DNA from: Paenibacillus sp. 481
Lineage (GTDB): Bacteria; Bacillota; Bacilli; Paenibacillales; Paenibacillaceae
NCBI RefSeq assembly: GCF_021223605.1
Contig: NZ_CP075175.1
Location: 1,716,001 to 1,780,000, forward strand
Reading direction: 5' to 3'
DNA: 64,000 nt
Shown here one piece after another: positions 37,773-46,854 of the stretch; position 1 is the stretch's first letter; each line of letters opens with the position of its first letter. The notes under the pieces were generated by a model. The model saw only the letters and a program-made list of their open reading frames with translations, was not told where the DNA came from and made no database searches. The position numbers and the translations under genes are program-made.

Positions 37773-38985
37773 ACATTTGGAGCAACGCATAACTTCCACG
37801 AAAAGCAAAGAAACATTTCATCTCATACGCCGCAAATTAGAAATCTCGAAAAATGACTTACTCACCGACAGCGGCTTCACAGTTAGCACTTTGACACGTG
37901 TGCTAGAGGAGCTTGTGCAAGCTGAACTTATTGTGGAATCTGGTTTCGGCGCTTCCACAGGAGGGCGAAGGCCCATTTTGTACCGTGTTAATCCGCAATA
38001 TGGCTATGCTTTCGGCTTTGACTTGTCGCGAACGATGTCACGTCTCGTCATGGTAGATGCGAGCGGACAGCAAATGGATTCAGCCGAGTGGACGATGAAT
38101 GAGGAAATGACACCAGAGGTACTACTGCCCATGGTCATCTCGCAAGTTCAGGCGTGGATCGCAAAGTACGAGTTAACGTTGAATCATGTCCTCGGACTCG
38201 GTATAGGCGCGGTTGGTCCGGTCGATCGATTTGGCGGTATCATTTTGAACCCGAGTCATTTCCCTGCTTCAGGTTGGGAGAACGTACATATCGTTGCGCA
38301 GTTTGAGCAAGCACTTCATGTCCCCATCCTGCTCGATAACGGGGCTAACGCAGCCCTTTGGGCCGAATCGTGGGCGAATCGCACGAAGGACTTGCGACAT
38401 ATGCTATATGTGCATTTAGGTATCGGAATACGTTCAGCCATGACGTCAGAAGGCAACCTTATTTATGGAGCTGTCGACATGGAAGATGCGCTCGGACAAA
38501 TGATTATTAAAGCAGATGGTGCTCCGCCCCGTACAGCGAACGGCAATTACGGCAGTCTAGAATCGTACACGACGATCTATGCCTTAGAACGAGAAGTCAT
38601 TGCCCAACTGCGGATGGGGCGTCCAAGCGTGCTCCAGCAAATGGTCGTGCAACCCGAGCTCGTCACGTTTCCGACCATTATGGAAGCGCTGCGGATGCGC
38701 GACCCACTCGTTAGCGAAGTGATGACGCAAACCGCGACTTACTTTGGCATCGGCTTAGCTAACTTGCTGAACATCTTGCATCCAGAGAAGGTCGTGCTTG
38801 GTGGGCCGCTTATTTTAGGAAATGATTTGTTTTTTTATACCGCCACACAAACCGCTATTCGTAAAACGTACCACTATCCCAACTATCAGGTCGTATTTAG
38901 CAAAGGCAGTTATGGTGAGGAGGCGCTTGCCGTTGGTGCTGCTCTGCTTGTGCTTGAGCGACTGACCGCTAAGCTATCCAACTAG
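37765..38985 (+). CDS. ROK-family protein with N-terminal winged helix (NagC/XylR type)
   Basis: A 406-residue protein. Residues 15-75 form a MarR-like winged helix (LIRRKLEISKNDLLTDSGFT, STLTRVLEELVQAELIVESG, GGRRPILYRVNP). The ROK domain follows (YAFGFDLSRTMSRLVMVDAS, GLGIGAVGPVDRFGGII, LDNGANAALWAESW, LGIGIRSAM, NLLNILHPEKVVLGGPL). The Cys-rich zinc motif of many ROK kinases (CxCGxxGC) is not seen, favouring a sugar-responsive repressor over a kinase. It overlaps the end of the chromate transporter gene, an unusual operon partner. Confidence 0.88.
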   Translation: MVKHLEQRITSTKSKETFHLIRRKLEISKNDLLTDSGFTVSTLTRVLEELVQAELIVESGFGASTGGRRPILYRVNPQYGYAFGFDLSRTMSRLVMVDASGQQMDSAEWTMNEEMTPEVLLPMVISQVQAWIAKYELTLNHVLGLGIGAVGPVDRFGGIILNPSHFPASGWENVHIVAQFEQALHVPILLDNGANAALWAESWANRTKDLRHMLYVHLGIGIRSAMTSEGNLIYGAVDMEDALGQMIIKADGAPPRTANGNYGSLESYTTIYALEREVIAQLRMGRPSVLQQMVVQPELVTFPTIMEALRMRDPLVSEVMTQTATYFGIGLANLLNILHPEKVVLGGPLILGNDLFFYTATQTAIRKTYHYPNYQVVFSKGSYGEEALAVGAALLVLERLTAKLSN

Positions 38986-39054
38986 ATAGCGCTAGGTAAC
39001 CATAAATAATCATTGGTTCATTTGGTGAAAATGTAAAAGGAAGGGGCATCCGCC

Positions 39055-40134
39055 ATGAGCCAACATACGGAACGAATGGCTGAACCACGCAACCCGCTAT
39101 TTCAACTGCACGAACGTTCGTCGGCGTGCTGTGCAGCTACAAGAGCAAGCTGTGCCATCTCTGTGCCGGAGATGGCTATTGATGTAAAAGCAGCCGCAGC
39201 AGCTTTACTTACACACTCAGGCAGCCCCCTGCTTCATCAAGCCATGCCTGATACCTCTCACTTTATTAAGCTGCAAGGCGGCTCATTCTGGATGGGCACA
39301 GATGACGTAGAAGCGCAGCCTGCCGATGGTGAGCGGCCTTCCCGACAAGTGACCGTCGGCAGCTTTGCGATTTCGCCTTATGCGGTTACTAATGCTGATT
39401 TCGCACAGTTTGTCGCTGCTACAGGGTATGTGACCGAAGCAGAACGCTTTGGCTGGTCGTATGTGTTCCACCTGCTTCTTCACGAGGAAGCAAGCACGCA
39501 AATAATAGGCAGCTCAGCTGAGACACCTTGGTGGCTCGGTATTCGTGGTGCGAGCTGGCGGCAGCCCGAAGGGGCAGGCAGCAGCGTTGAGGCGCGCATG
39601 GATCATCCCGTCGTGCATGTCTCTTGGCACGATGCCACTGCGTACTGCGACTGGGCACAATTGCGTCTCCCAACGGAAAGGGAGTGGGAATTTGCCGCTC
39701 GCGGGGGCTTGGAGCGCAAGCGCTATCCGTGGGGAGACGCGCTTAAGCCTGACGGCGAGCATCGCTGCAACATTTGGCAGGGCAAATTCCCTGTTAAAAA
39801 TAACGCTAGCGACGGCTATGTTAGCACAGCTCCTGTCGATGCTTATTTACCGAACGGCTTTGGGTTGTTTAACGTTTCGGGAAATGTGTGGGAATGGTGC
39901 GCCGACTGGTTCACAGCTACTCCTGCCTCAAGCGGCGCCTGCTCGACCGGCCTAGGCTCAACCAATGCAGGCAGCGCAGGCCAGCCAGACACCAGTCATG
40001 CCCGCGTCATGAAGGGCGGCTCGTACTTATGTCATAAATCGTACTGCAATCGTTACCGTGTAGCGGCACGTAGCAGCAATACACCTGACAGCTCAGCAGC
40101 CCATCTCGGCTTTCGTTGTGTTAAAGATACATAA
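39055..40134 (+). CDS. Formylglycine-generating enzyme (FGE/SUMF1, aerobic sulfatase maturase)
   Basis: A 359-residue FGE-sulfatase family protein. The domain runs from about residue 68 (FIKLQGGSFWMGTDD, SRQVTVGSFAISPYAVTNADF, VVHVSWHDATAYCDWA, RLPTEREWEFAARGG, YPWGD, NVSGNVWEWCADWF) to FRCVKDT. The copper-binding active-site cysteines of true FGE are kept as Cys326 and Cys331 in MKGGSYLCHKSYCNRYR, so it should oxidise Cys of CxPxR/CxAxR sulfatase motifs to formylglycine. The N-terminal tail holds CCAATR at 25-30, itself of the form C-x-A-x-R. ATG 39055 follows AAGGAAGGGG. No sulfatase gene lies in the window. Confidence 0.92.
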   Translation: MSQHTERMAEPRNPLFQLHERSSACCAATRASCAISVPEMAIDVKAAAAALLTHSGSPLLHQAMPDTSHFIKLQGGSFWMGTDDVEAQPADGERPSRQVTVGSFAISPYAVTNADFAQFVAATGYVTEAERFGWSYVFHLLLHEEASTQIIGSSAETPWWLGIRGASWRQPEGAGSSVEARMDHPVVHVSWHDATAYCDWAQLRLPTEREWEFAARGGLERKRYPWGDALKPDGEHRCNIWQGKFPVKNNASDGYVSTAPVDAYLPNGFGLFNVSGNVWEWCADWFTATPASSGACSTGLGSTNAGSAGQPDTSHARVMKGGSYLCHKSYCNRYRVAARSSNTPDSSAAHLGFRCVKDT

Positions 40135-40254
40135 TTCACTTTCCGAACGACTTCTGAACAATTACTTTTCCGGATCGGTTTCGGGGCGAGTTCAAATGAG
40201 TTCATATGGCTTCACATGATATTGTCACCCACACGAACGGGGCCACACATGCTC

Positions 40255-41646
40255 TTATTTAGGCAACGAACCGAGCAGTCGCGCCACGCCAACATACCAG
40301 TCCTTCATATTTCGCACACCGATCCCAATCATATCCGCATGGTCATGTGAATTCATTAGACCAACATAGTTCCATACGCCAGCTTGCGGTATTTCATTGA
40401 AAGCGACAATTTTGTCGGAGGAGCCGTGCTTAGGTCCATCCATCGACACCGTGTTGACGATACCGTCATTTTGCCACCAAGCACTGTCCAACTGTCCATT
40501 TTCATACCTGCCCATAAACAGAGTAGAAGGTAAAAATAACGGGTTCATAAAAGGCTCCGGTAACTCATGTCCAGTCAATGGACCCGTAAATGTCTGCTCC
40601 GCCGCGATCGAAAAATAGTACACCTCCGGCTGAGCCTGCACCCAGTTATTTAACTCCTTCGCTCCGTGCGGGCTTAAATCCCATTCACTAGTGTCCTGCG
40701 AACTTTTCCAAATGCTGCTGTTATACACCCGCTGGGAATAACGTTCGAATGGCTCGCCAGGCTCCCGCCTCAGCCCCCATTGATCCAATTTAAAATCGAT
40801 CACGGGTTTGGAAACGCTTCCTAAAGCAGCCGCAGCTAAGCCGATGATTTGCTGCGCATGCGGAACAATACCACCTACAAGATGCGTCATTGTCGTGCCA
40901 TCGTGAGGTGCAGCAATCGTAAAAATACTACGCACCCACATGTTACTCCCGCCATTAAATAGCGGCGACAAATCGGACGCTGCACTTGCTGCCCGCTCCC
41001 CTTCATGACCATGTGCCAACAACTGCGTCAGCAATCGCACCGTCTGCCCTCCTAAACTATGCGCGATTAGATGAACGCGCTTCGGATGTCCTGTAGCAGG
41101 ATCTATCGTTCCCCACTCCGGATAAAAACCCGGGTGCGTTCTGCCATAACGAGAATGTCCGTGCAGTTTGGAGTGGGCTTCACCATAGTCCACCGTGCCA
41201 CCTTTAATTTGTGCATACAACTCGCAAGCACGATCCCAACTGCTGGACACCGGTCCGATTGCCGCAGTATGCACGGTATAGCCGAAGTCGGTTAAATTTT
41301 GCTCAATATCAGTTAACCCACCCCAATAACGAAAGCCGAGCATCTCCTCCCGTCCCCAACCTCCAAATCCGTGCACAAGCACAATCGGGTAGTCGTTATT
41401 ACGCGCTGCCTGTACCTCGACTGGAAATAAGCTAGGTTGAGCCCGCTCATCTATGAACTGCCTTGCTTGCTCACTGCGCAGCTCTTGTTCTAACCATTGA
41501 TCGCGGCTCATTTCTTCCTGTAACCAAGTGTCCTGCTCGTACGGTTCACTATTCGTCCCACTAGCTTCAACACGTTGTGCGATTATACAACTTAAGAAGC
41601 CTAATACGAAACCAACTAACAACCATTTGTTGAACAAGCGACTCAT
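40255..41646 (-). CDS. Secreted lipase, family I.5-like
   Basis: A 463-residue exported triacylglycerol lipase-like protein. The signal peptide is LLVGFVLGFLSCIIAQRVEA. A Glu/Gln-rich propeptide-like stretch (about 30-75) precedes the catalytic domain: YPIVLVHGFGGWGREEMLGFRYWGG (oxyanion region), the GAL-like HSKLHGHSRYG, VHLIAHSLGGQTVRLL with nucleophile Ser, IAAPHDGTT, the acidic residue near NDGIVNTVSMDGPK, and His in NSHDHADMIGI. The layout matches Bacillus/Geobacillus and staphylococcal lipases. ATG 41646 follows GGGGGG. Single gene. Confidence 0.92.
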   Translation of the reverse strand: MSRLFNKWLLVGFVLGFLSCIIAQRVEASGTNSEPYEQDTWLQEEMSRDQWLEQELRSEQARQFIDERAQPSLFPVEVQAARNNDYPIVLVHGFGGWGREEMLGFRYWGGLTDIEQNLTDFGYTVHTAAIGPVSSSWDRACELYAQIKGGTVDYGEAHSKLHGHSRYGRTHPGFYPEWGTIDPATGHPKRVHLIAHSLGGQTVRLLTQLLAHGHEGERAASAASDLSPLFNGGSNMWVRSIFTIAAPHDGTTMTHLVGGIVPHAQQIIGLAAAALGSVSKPVIDFKLDQWGLRREPGEPFERYSQRVYNSSIWKSSQDTSEWDLSPHGAKELNNWVQAQPEVYYFSIAAEQTFTGPLTGHELPEPFMNPLFLPSTLFMGRYENGQLDSAWWQNDGIVNTVSMDGPKHGSSDKIVAFNEIPQAGVWNYVGLMNSHDHADMIGIGVRNMKDWYVGVARLLGSLPK

Positions 41647-41762
41647 AAGCGACCCCCCATATTTTTGATAGCGCTTTCTATTCAAGGAATATGCGGGGTC
41701 TGCACAAAAGTGACAACTAACAAAAAATTATTTTCCGGGCATTGCTCGTATGAAATTAGCTC

Positions 41763-42278
41763 TTATTTGCCATTTGCAACTTTCAGTACATCCAACAGCG
41801 ACATACGTTGATTCGTTCGCTCGTGTACTAGATAAGTCTCCTCCATTAGGTCCACAAATAGCTTGCCGTCCAAGTGGTCCATTTCGTGCTGGAAGCACAC
41901 GGCTGTATAGTCAGTTACGTCATAAACGACTGCATTTCCGTCTCTAGTTAAGCTGCTTACTTTAATCTGTTTCGCTCTGCGCACATTTCCGTAATAATTC
42001 GGAAACGACAAGCATCCTTCGGAGCCATATTGCTCTCCGTCCGCTTCGATCATTTCCGGATTAATCAGTTCGATTAATCCATTACCTAAGTCCATAACGG
42101 CGACTCGTCGCAGGACGCCGATTTGTGGCGCAGCTAGGCCTGCTCTCCCCGGCTCAGCGTACAAAGTCTCGCGCAAATCATCGAGTAGTGTAAGGATGCG
42201 CGGTGTAATTTCGGTTACAGGCTTGCACACTTTGCGCAGTATAGGGTCCCCAAACGGTAAAATAGAGCGTACAGTCAT
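41763..42278 (-). CDS. def: Peptide deformylase
   Basis: A 171-residue metalloenzyme that removes the N-formyl group from nascent proteins. Motif 2 is EGCLSFP (metal Cys), and motif 3 is QHEMDHLDGKLF (two metal His and catalytic Glu). Motif 1 reads RAGLAAPQIG, where the first Gly of the usual GxGLAAPQ is replaced by Arg. DPILRKVCKPV at the N-terminus is typical. The start is ATG 42278. It is probably one of two or more deformylases, as is common in Bacilli. Confidence 0.95.
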   Translation of the reverse strand: MTVRSILPFGDPILRKVCKPVTEITPRILTLLDDLRETLYAEPGRAGLAAPQIGVLRRVAVMDLGNGLIELINPEMIEADGEQYGSEGCLSFPNYYGNVRRAKQIKVSSLTRDGNAVVYDVTDYTAVCFQHEMDHLDGKLFVDLMEETYLVHERTNQRMSLLDVLKVANGK

Positions 42279-42478
42279 AATGTGAATATCCCCCTTCAGT
42301 GATTCTTATGTGTCTACATCCATTTTTTCACATAAACGCTATTTAATCTAGCTCCAAAAGTAGGAGAAATGAAATTCAACATGTGTTGAATTATGGCTTG
42401 AACCGTTTCATCTATTTGAATGAAAAAGAAAGTTGTTAGACGCTTAAACAGATGAGCTGTGCGCTGTATGAAGCACAA
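42279..42478. promoter_or_regulatory. def upstream region with a perfect 20-bp palindrome
   Basis: AATTCAACA-TG-TGTTGAATT at 42373-42392 is perfect and lies about 95 bp upstream of the def start. It has no T run, so an operator is more likely than a terminator. The binding protein is unknown. Confidence 0.45.
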
Positions 42479-42542
42479 AAAAAAGGCCTCTTTACAATGT
42501 CATTGCAAAATCATTGCAAGATGACTGTAAGAAGACCTTTTC
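42479..42542 (-). terminator. Long-stem terminator after the anti-sigma gene
   Basis: On the minus strand AAAAGGTCTTCTTAC and GTAAAGAGGCCTTTT pair around an inner CATCTTGCAATG/CATTGCAATGACA-type stem, followed by eight T. Confidence 0.85.
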
Positions 42543-42626
42543 TCAAATATGGATGACAACCTTTCCTGAACGTAAGTCCGCTATTATATTCGCAGATTCG
42601 CAAATTCGCTCACTCACGTGAAGCGA

Positions 42627-43577
42627 TTACTCTTCGGCAATAGCCTCTGGTATTTGCAAGTACTCCCGCTGTTCAATAAACAACGGTTCCGTAATACCGT
42701 AATCCGACTTGATTTGTTTCATATGCGCTAAGGCTTCTGCCTCGGTCTTAAAGTGGCCCGCTTCCACGAAGTACGTGCCCTGCTTATCCTTTAACACCCT
42801 TACATTGGCCACATCAATCAGCGTTTCTTCAGCAACGCTTTGAGCTTCGCCATACACATGAGATGCTGTGCGTACCGCGTAAACAGGCGGCTGATTCTCG
42901 CTGCTTGCACCAGACTTTTTCGGATCAGATGTTAACGTGATGACGACCTGCGCTGGATCTTTATACTCTTTCACCTCATAAGCAACAGGTTCTTTAAAGG
43001 TCACATTGAAGCGAATCATCGTATCATCTGCGGATACAATTTCATACGCATCCACAATATATTTACTTTGCTTCAACGTCTCAAAATCTTTGACCGCGGA
43101 GAACTTTCTCGCTCCGCCCACCGTAAACGTCATCGTATTCGGGTACTCCGTAAACCGAACATCAAAATAACTTGCCTCTTGCTGCGCCTTATTGTCTCGC
43201 GCAAAATTCAAGACGATGCTGTCGCTATTATCCTGCTTGTTCAACGTAATAAAGTTGATATCTGTAGATTCCTGAATCTTTCCGCCCTGCGCGCTACCTT
43301 TATTGAACTGCAATATTTTCACGAGCTTGCCGAGCCCCGGCACGTCCTCAAGACTCGCCGCAAATGCTGGCATCGTGTTCACACTAATCGTAAATACGGC
43401 CAACACCGCTGCCGCGCTTACGCCTACACGCGTCACCCAACGGCTTCTCCCCTTCACACGATTGCGATGCTGCTTGCCCCGCTCAATCCCTTTGAGCGTA
43501 ACCGTTGCCAGCTCGTCGGGAATTTCTATCTCGTGGTATGACTTTTTTAAACGTTCTAGCTCGTTCTGATTATCCAA
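42627..43577 (-). CDS. Membrane anti-sigma factor with DUF4179-like core and SPOR-like C-terminus
   Basis: About 316 residues. The N-terminal cytoplasmic 45 residues (IPDELATVTLKGIERGKQH) precede one membrane helix (VTRVGVSAAAVLAVFTISV), then NTMPAFAASLEDVPGLGKLVKIL, a motif of DUF4179-type anti-sigma proteins. The extracellular domain ends in a SPOR-like module (YFVEAGHFKTEAEALAHMKQI). Several TTG/GTG starts exist; TTG 43577, 10 nt after GGGGAG and overlapping the sigma stop, fits best. Together with the upstream gene it forms a sigma/anti-sigma pair that should release the sigma factor on an envelope signal. Confidence 0.85.
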   Translation of the reverse strand: MDNQNELERLKKSYHEIEIPDELATVTLKGIERGKQHRNRVKGRSRWVTRVGVSAAAVLAVFTISVNTMPAFAASLEDVPGLGKLVKILQFNKGSAQGGKIQESTDINFITLNKQDNSDSIVLNFARDNKAQQEASYFDVRFTEYPNTMTFTVGGARKFSAVKDFETLKQSKYIVDAYEIVSADDTMIRFNVTFKEPVAYEVKEYKDPAQVVITLTSDPKKSGASSENQPPVYAVRTASHVYGEAQSVAEETLIDVANVRVLKDKQGTYFVEAGHFKTEAEALAHMKQIKSDYGITEPLFIEQREYLQIPEAIAEE

Positions 43578-44088
43578 AATGCTCACGCTCCCCAAGGTTT
43601 ATTTTCAATTTCTCCAATCCCCGATAAATAATCGACTTCACTGAGCTTAACGGCGTATCCAATACGTCCGCGATCTCCTTAATAGGCATATCTTCAAAAT
43701 ATCTAAGCATGAGCACCGTCCGTGATTTTTCATCAAGCTTGTCCAGCGCCTCATACAAGTCCATATTTTCTTCTCTTTTTTCAGGTGTGTAGCTGCCTTC
43801 ATGCTCTTTATCCATGTATACGGTTTTTTTCGCTTTGCGAACGTAATCCACTGCGCAGTTGACCGCAATTTTCGTCAGCCACGTATTAAAATATTGCGGC
43901 TGCTTCAATTTGTGTACCGATATAAAAGCGCGGTAGACCGTTTCTTGTACAATTTCTAATGCATCATCTTTGTTGCGTACATACGTATAAGCCATACGAT
44001 ATAACTTTTCGCGCCGCTCTTGCACAAGCGTTGTAAAGCTATCTTCATCACCAGCAATTGCTCGTTGTACCCATTCACTCTGATTCAC
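43570..44088 (-). CDS. ECF RNA polymerase sigma factor (SigV/SigX-like)
   Basis: A 172-residue sigma-70 family ECF factor. Region 2 is at about 15-85 (FTTLVQERREKLYRMAYTYVRNKDDALEIVQETVYRAF, YFNTWLTKIAVNCAVDYVRK). Region 4 is at about 110-165 (ALDKLDEKSRTVLMLRYFEDMPIKEIADVL, SSVKSIIYRGLEKLK). The start is GTG 44088, 9 nt after GGAGG. It is coupled to the anti-sigma gene downstream. No promoter recognised by this factor could be assigned; autoregulation is likely by family. Confidence 0.95.
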   Translation of the reverse strand: MNQSEWVQRAIAGDEDSFTTLVQERREKLYRMAYTYVRNKDDALEIVQETVYRAFISVHKLKQPQYFNTWLTKIAVNCAVDYVRKAKKTVYMDKEHEGSYTPEKREENMDLYEALDKLDEKSRTVLMLRYFEDMPIKEIADVLDTPLSSVKSIIYRGLEKLKINLGEREHFG

Positions 44089-44212
44089 TCTGTTACACTC
44101 CTCCCTTTGGAATATGGTTGTGACTATAGTTGTGACAATATGTATTCATTCGAGTAGTGGTATGTACAGTTATTTGTTTTTTCTATGCAAAATAATCATG
44201 ATTGTTATAAAT

Positions 44213-44257
44213 AAGAGGCCGCTGCCACATTGCACGATGCAACAGAGCAGGGCCTCC
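44213..44257 (-). terminator. Terminator after the Gmad2 gene
   Basis: GAGGCC...GGCCTC stem with imperfect inner pairing. The minus strand then reads TTATTTATAAC. It is weaker than others in the window. Confidence 0.65.
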
Positions 44258-44290
44258 CCTCACTTTTACAAACTTACAATTACTTTATTG

Positions 44291-45781
44291 TTATTTCAGT
44301 ACAATCGTCATTTTGTTTTTAATCGCGCCATCTGCTTGATCCACTTCGAATATCTCAAGCGTTAACGGCTGCTTGCCAGACAGCTTGTTTGCTGGAACTG
44401 TAACTTTTTGCGTAAATGTTCCCCACTCTGGGCCACCCTTGGATGCTTCCCCAAAACCTTTTGCGACGACAGTGTTACCTTGCTTCACCGCATACTGGTA
44501 CGCGCCTTCAAATACGTTTGCCTCGCCTTTAACTGTGTACGTCATAGCCGTATTTACGTGCTTCACCTGACGAAACACTTTGTTGCCAGCCACCTTTTTG
44601 CTCGGTGTTGTAGACAACGACATGACGACTTTATTGATGGCTTTGCCACTCTCTTGGTCCATTTCAAACATTTCAAGCGTCAACGGCTGCTTGCCGGACA
44701 ACTTGTTGGCTGGAATCGAGATCGCTTGCGTAAATGTTCCCCACTCTGGACCACCTTTAGATGCTGTGCCAAAACCTGTTGCTACGACTTTGCCACCTTG
44801 CTTCACCGCATAGTTGTACGTGCCTTCAAATAAGCTTGCCTCGCCTTTAATTGTGTATGTTACAACCGATCCTACTTGCTTCACTTGGCGAAACGCCTTG
44901 TTGCTATCACCCTTTTTACCCGAAGTTGACGGTGTTGCAGGTTTAGTCGGCTTTACCGGTTTTGCTGGCGTTGTCGGAACAACCTTCGCAGACCCAGCGC
45001 CTACAGGACTTGCTGGCAAAGGCATCACTACTTTATTGACAGCTTTACCACTCTCTTGATCCATTTCAAACATCTCAAGCGTCAACGCTTGCTTGCTGGA
45101 CACCTTGCTTACCGGAATCGAAATGTGCTGTGTAAATGTTCCCCACTCTGGGCCACCTTTGGATGCTGTGCCGAAGCCATTTGCTACAACTTGTTTGCCT
45201 TGTTTCACTGCATACTGGTATGTGCCTTCAAATACGCTCGCTTCACCTTTTACCGCATACTGTACAGCAGTCGGTGCAAGCTTCATGCTGCGGAACGCGC
45301 TGTTGTTTGCTACTTTTTTCGCAGCGTTCATTGGAATACTCACTTTGTTAATGATCTTGCCGTTCTCTTGATTCACTTCGAATACTTCCAGCGTTAATGG
45401 CTGGTTAGATGCTACGCGGCTTGCTGGAACTTTGATTGTGTGTGACACTTTACCCCAAGCTGGGCCGCCTTGCGCTGCTGTGCCAAATCCTTTTGCTACA
45501 ACTTGGTTGCCTTGCTTCACTGCATATTGGAACGAGCCTTCAAATACGCTTGCTTCACCTGTGAGCGTATATTGTACCGTGCGATCTGCTACTTTAAGAT
45601 TACGGAACATTTTATCGTTAACTACCTGCTTGTTAGTCGCTTTGTCTTTTGCAATTTGCTGCGTTTGTACTTGTGTGTGCGGCTCGTCTGTTTTGTCTGC
45701 CCAAGATGTGCTGATGAAACCTACGAATGCGGAACCTGCTAAGATAGAAGCTGTGAATAGTGCAATTGTTGTTTTTTTCAT
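44291..45781 (-). CDS. Secreted protein with four Gmad2 (Ig-like) domains
   Basis: A 496-residue protein. The signal peptide is residues 1-28 (IALFTASILAGSAFVGFISTSWA). Four copies of a Gmad2-type domain of about 95 residues follow, each with V-Y-V-GEASVFEG-YQYAVKQG and KGFGTASKGGPEWGTFTQ, at roughly 62-150, 163-245, 292-385 and 398-496. A Pro/Lys/Thr/Ala-rich linker (PTTPAKPVKPTKPATPSTSG) separates copies 2 and 3. Gmad2 domains occur in spore-germination lipoproteins and are thought to bind cell-surface ligands. No lipobox or catalytic domain is present. It lies 200 bp behind the ECF pair, divided from it by a terminator. Confidence 0.87.
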   Translation of the reverse strand: MKKTTIALFTASILAGSAFVGFISTSWADKTDEPHTQVQTQQIAKDKATNKQVVNDKMFRNLKVADRTVQYTLTGEASVFEGSFQYAVKQGNQVVAKGFGTAAQGGPAWGKVSHTIKVPASRVASNQPLTLEVFEVNQENGKIINKVSIPMNAAKKVANNSAFRSMKLAPTAVQYAVKGEASVFEGTYQYAVKQGKQVVANGFGTASKGGPEWGTFTQHISIPVSKVSSKQALTLEMFEMDQESGKAVNKVVMPLPASPVGAGSAKVVPTTPAKPVKPTKPATPSTSGKKGDSNKAFRQVKQVGSVVTYTIKGEASLFEGTYNYAVKQGGKVVATGFGTASKGGPEWGTFTQAISIPANKLSGKQPLTLEMFEMDQESGKAINKVVMSLSTTPSKKVAGNKVFRQVKHVNTAMTYTVKGEANVFEGAYQYAVKQGNTVVAKGFGEASKGGPEWGTFTQKVTVPANKLSGKQPLTLEIFEVDQADGAIKNKMTIVLK

Positions 45782-45984
45782 GATGTATATTGTCTCCTTA
45801 TGCGATCTCTGTCGCGAATCGTTATAGTTGAATGACTTGTGTGACTTGTGTGGCTTGCAACACTTGTTTGTGTTATTGCTGTTGTTGCTGTTGTACCTTC
45901 ATGAAGTTTACATAGGTTAGACGCACAGGGTATTTAAAAAGACGCACAGGATGCATGGAAATAAAGACCAGCAAGGAGACGGGA
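45782..45984. other. Upstream region between the Gmad2 gene and the decayed regulator
   Basis: Contains short ACTTGTGTGACTTG-type and TTGTTGCTGTTG simple repeats. The promoter of the Gmad2 gene should be here. No gene seen. Confidence 0.4.
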
Positions 45985-46410
45985 ATGAATATTTTAATCG
46001 CAGACGATGAACTGCTCGTGTTGCAATCTGGTGCAGATGATTATGTGAGGAAGCCATTTGATCCGCGAGTTTTGCTTGTACGCGCAAAAAAGATGCTGAA
46101 CATGGAGACACAATATCGCTTTGGCCCCCTACTTGTAGACTTGGACAAACAAAAGGTATGGCGCGCAGGCAACGATCTGCATGTGACCCATAAAGAGTTG
46201 CAATTAATGAAATACTTTGTTCATAACAAAGGCAAAGTACTGACACGAACCTCTTTATTGGATCATGTGTGGGGGTTTGATTATTTTGGTGATGAGCGCA
46301 CGGTAGATGTACACATTCGTAGGTTAAGAGAAAAGATCGGGGAAGAATGGATCTTTACACACCGCGGAATGGGGTACACGTTAACAAGCTGTATAATCAG
46401 GAGAAATTGA
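45985..46410 (+). pseudogene. OmpR-type response regulator with receiver core deleted
   Basis: The frame starts at ATG 45985 after AAGGAGA and reads MNILIADDELLV, then jumps directly to LQSGADDYVRKPFDPRVLL. About 75-80 residues of a normal receiver, including the phosphoacceptor Asp, are missing, and the junction near 46020 keeps the frame. The winged-helix domain is complete (THKELQLMKYFVHNKGKVLTR, WGFDYFGDERTVDVHIRRLREKIG, THRGMGYTL). It may be a constitutive DNA-binding remnant, but the broken kinase after it argues for decay. Confidence 0.82.
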
Positions 46411-46598
46411 AGTCGAGTGTACTCGTCACTTTTATGATGAAGGATCAGATCGTATTTGCAGTTGGCGAATCTATCGCCTACTCCAATGATACGATTCAAA
46501 TTGTGAACCAATTTAATACGTACATTTCGATTGGGGCCTTGCTCCTGACGATCGTGCTAACGGGGTCGGCACGACTAGGTTGCCGTTTCGATTTTTAA
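46408..46598 (+). pseudogene. Histidine kinase fragment (N-terminal sensor part)
   Basis: It overlaps the regulator stop. TTG 46408 after AGGAG begins KSSVLVTF, continues MMKDQIVFAVGESIAYSNDTIQIVNQF and a membrane helix (ISIGALLLTIVLTG), then ends after about 60 residues without HAMP, HisKA or ATPase domains. This resembles the end of the sensor loop and second membrane segment of a kinase, with deletions before and after. Confidence 0.72.
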
Positions 46599-46854
46599 GC
46601 AAGCCGGAGCTTTCGATATTCACATTAAAAAGCAAGTTATAGTACAACACCCTGAAGTCACGACATCATCGGGAACTAACCCCATAATGTGTAGCAAAAT
46701 TAAAACACCTTCAAGAGAGCGCTCCTATGTCGAAAGATATGGAGAAAGCTTTGGAGGTATCTTTACGTTGAGAATTAGAGTATTACCCAGTCGATTGTTT
46801 TAATAATTTCGAATTAATTAGGAAATGTGGTCTTCCCAGCTAGACTGCGTTTAA
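46599..46854. other. Non-coding or unrecognisable remnant sequence
   Basis: One plus-strand frame is open from about 46573 to 46803 (IFKQAGAFDIHIKKQVIVQ...) but has no start or ribosome site and no family I recognise. It is probably debris between the dead kinase and the RHS island. Confidence 0.35.

Noticed and set aside
46573..46803. Open plus-strand frame between the kinase fragment and the RHS fragment
   Set aside because: No start codon in context, no ribosome site and no recognised family; left as debris.
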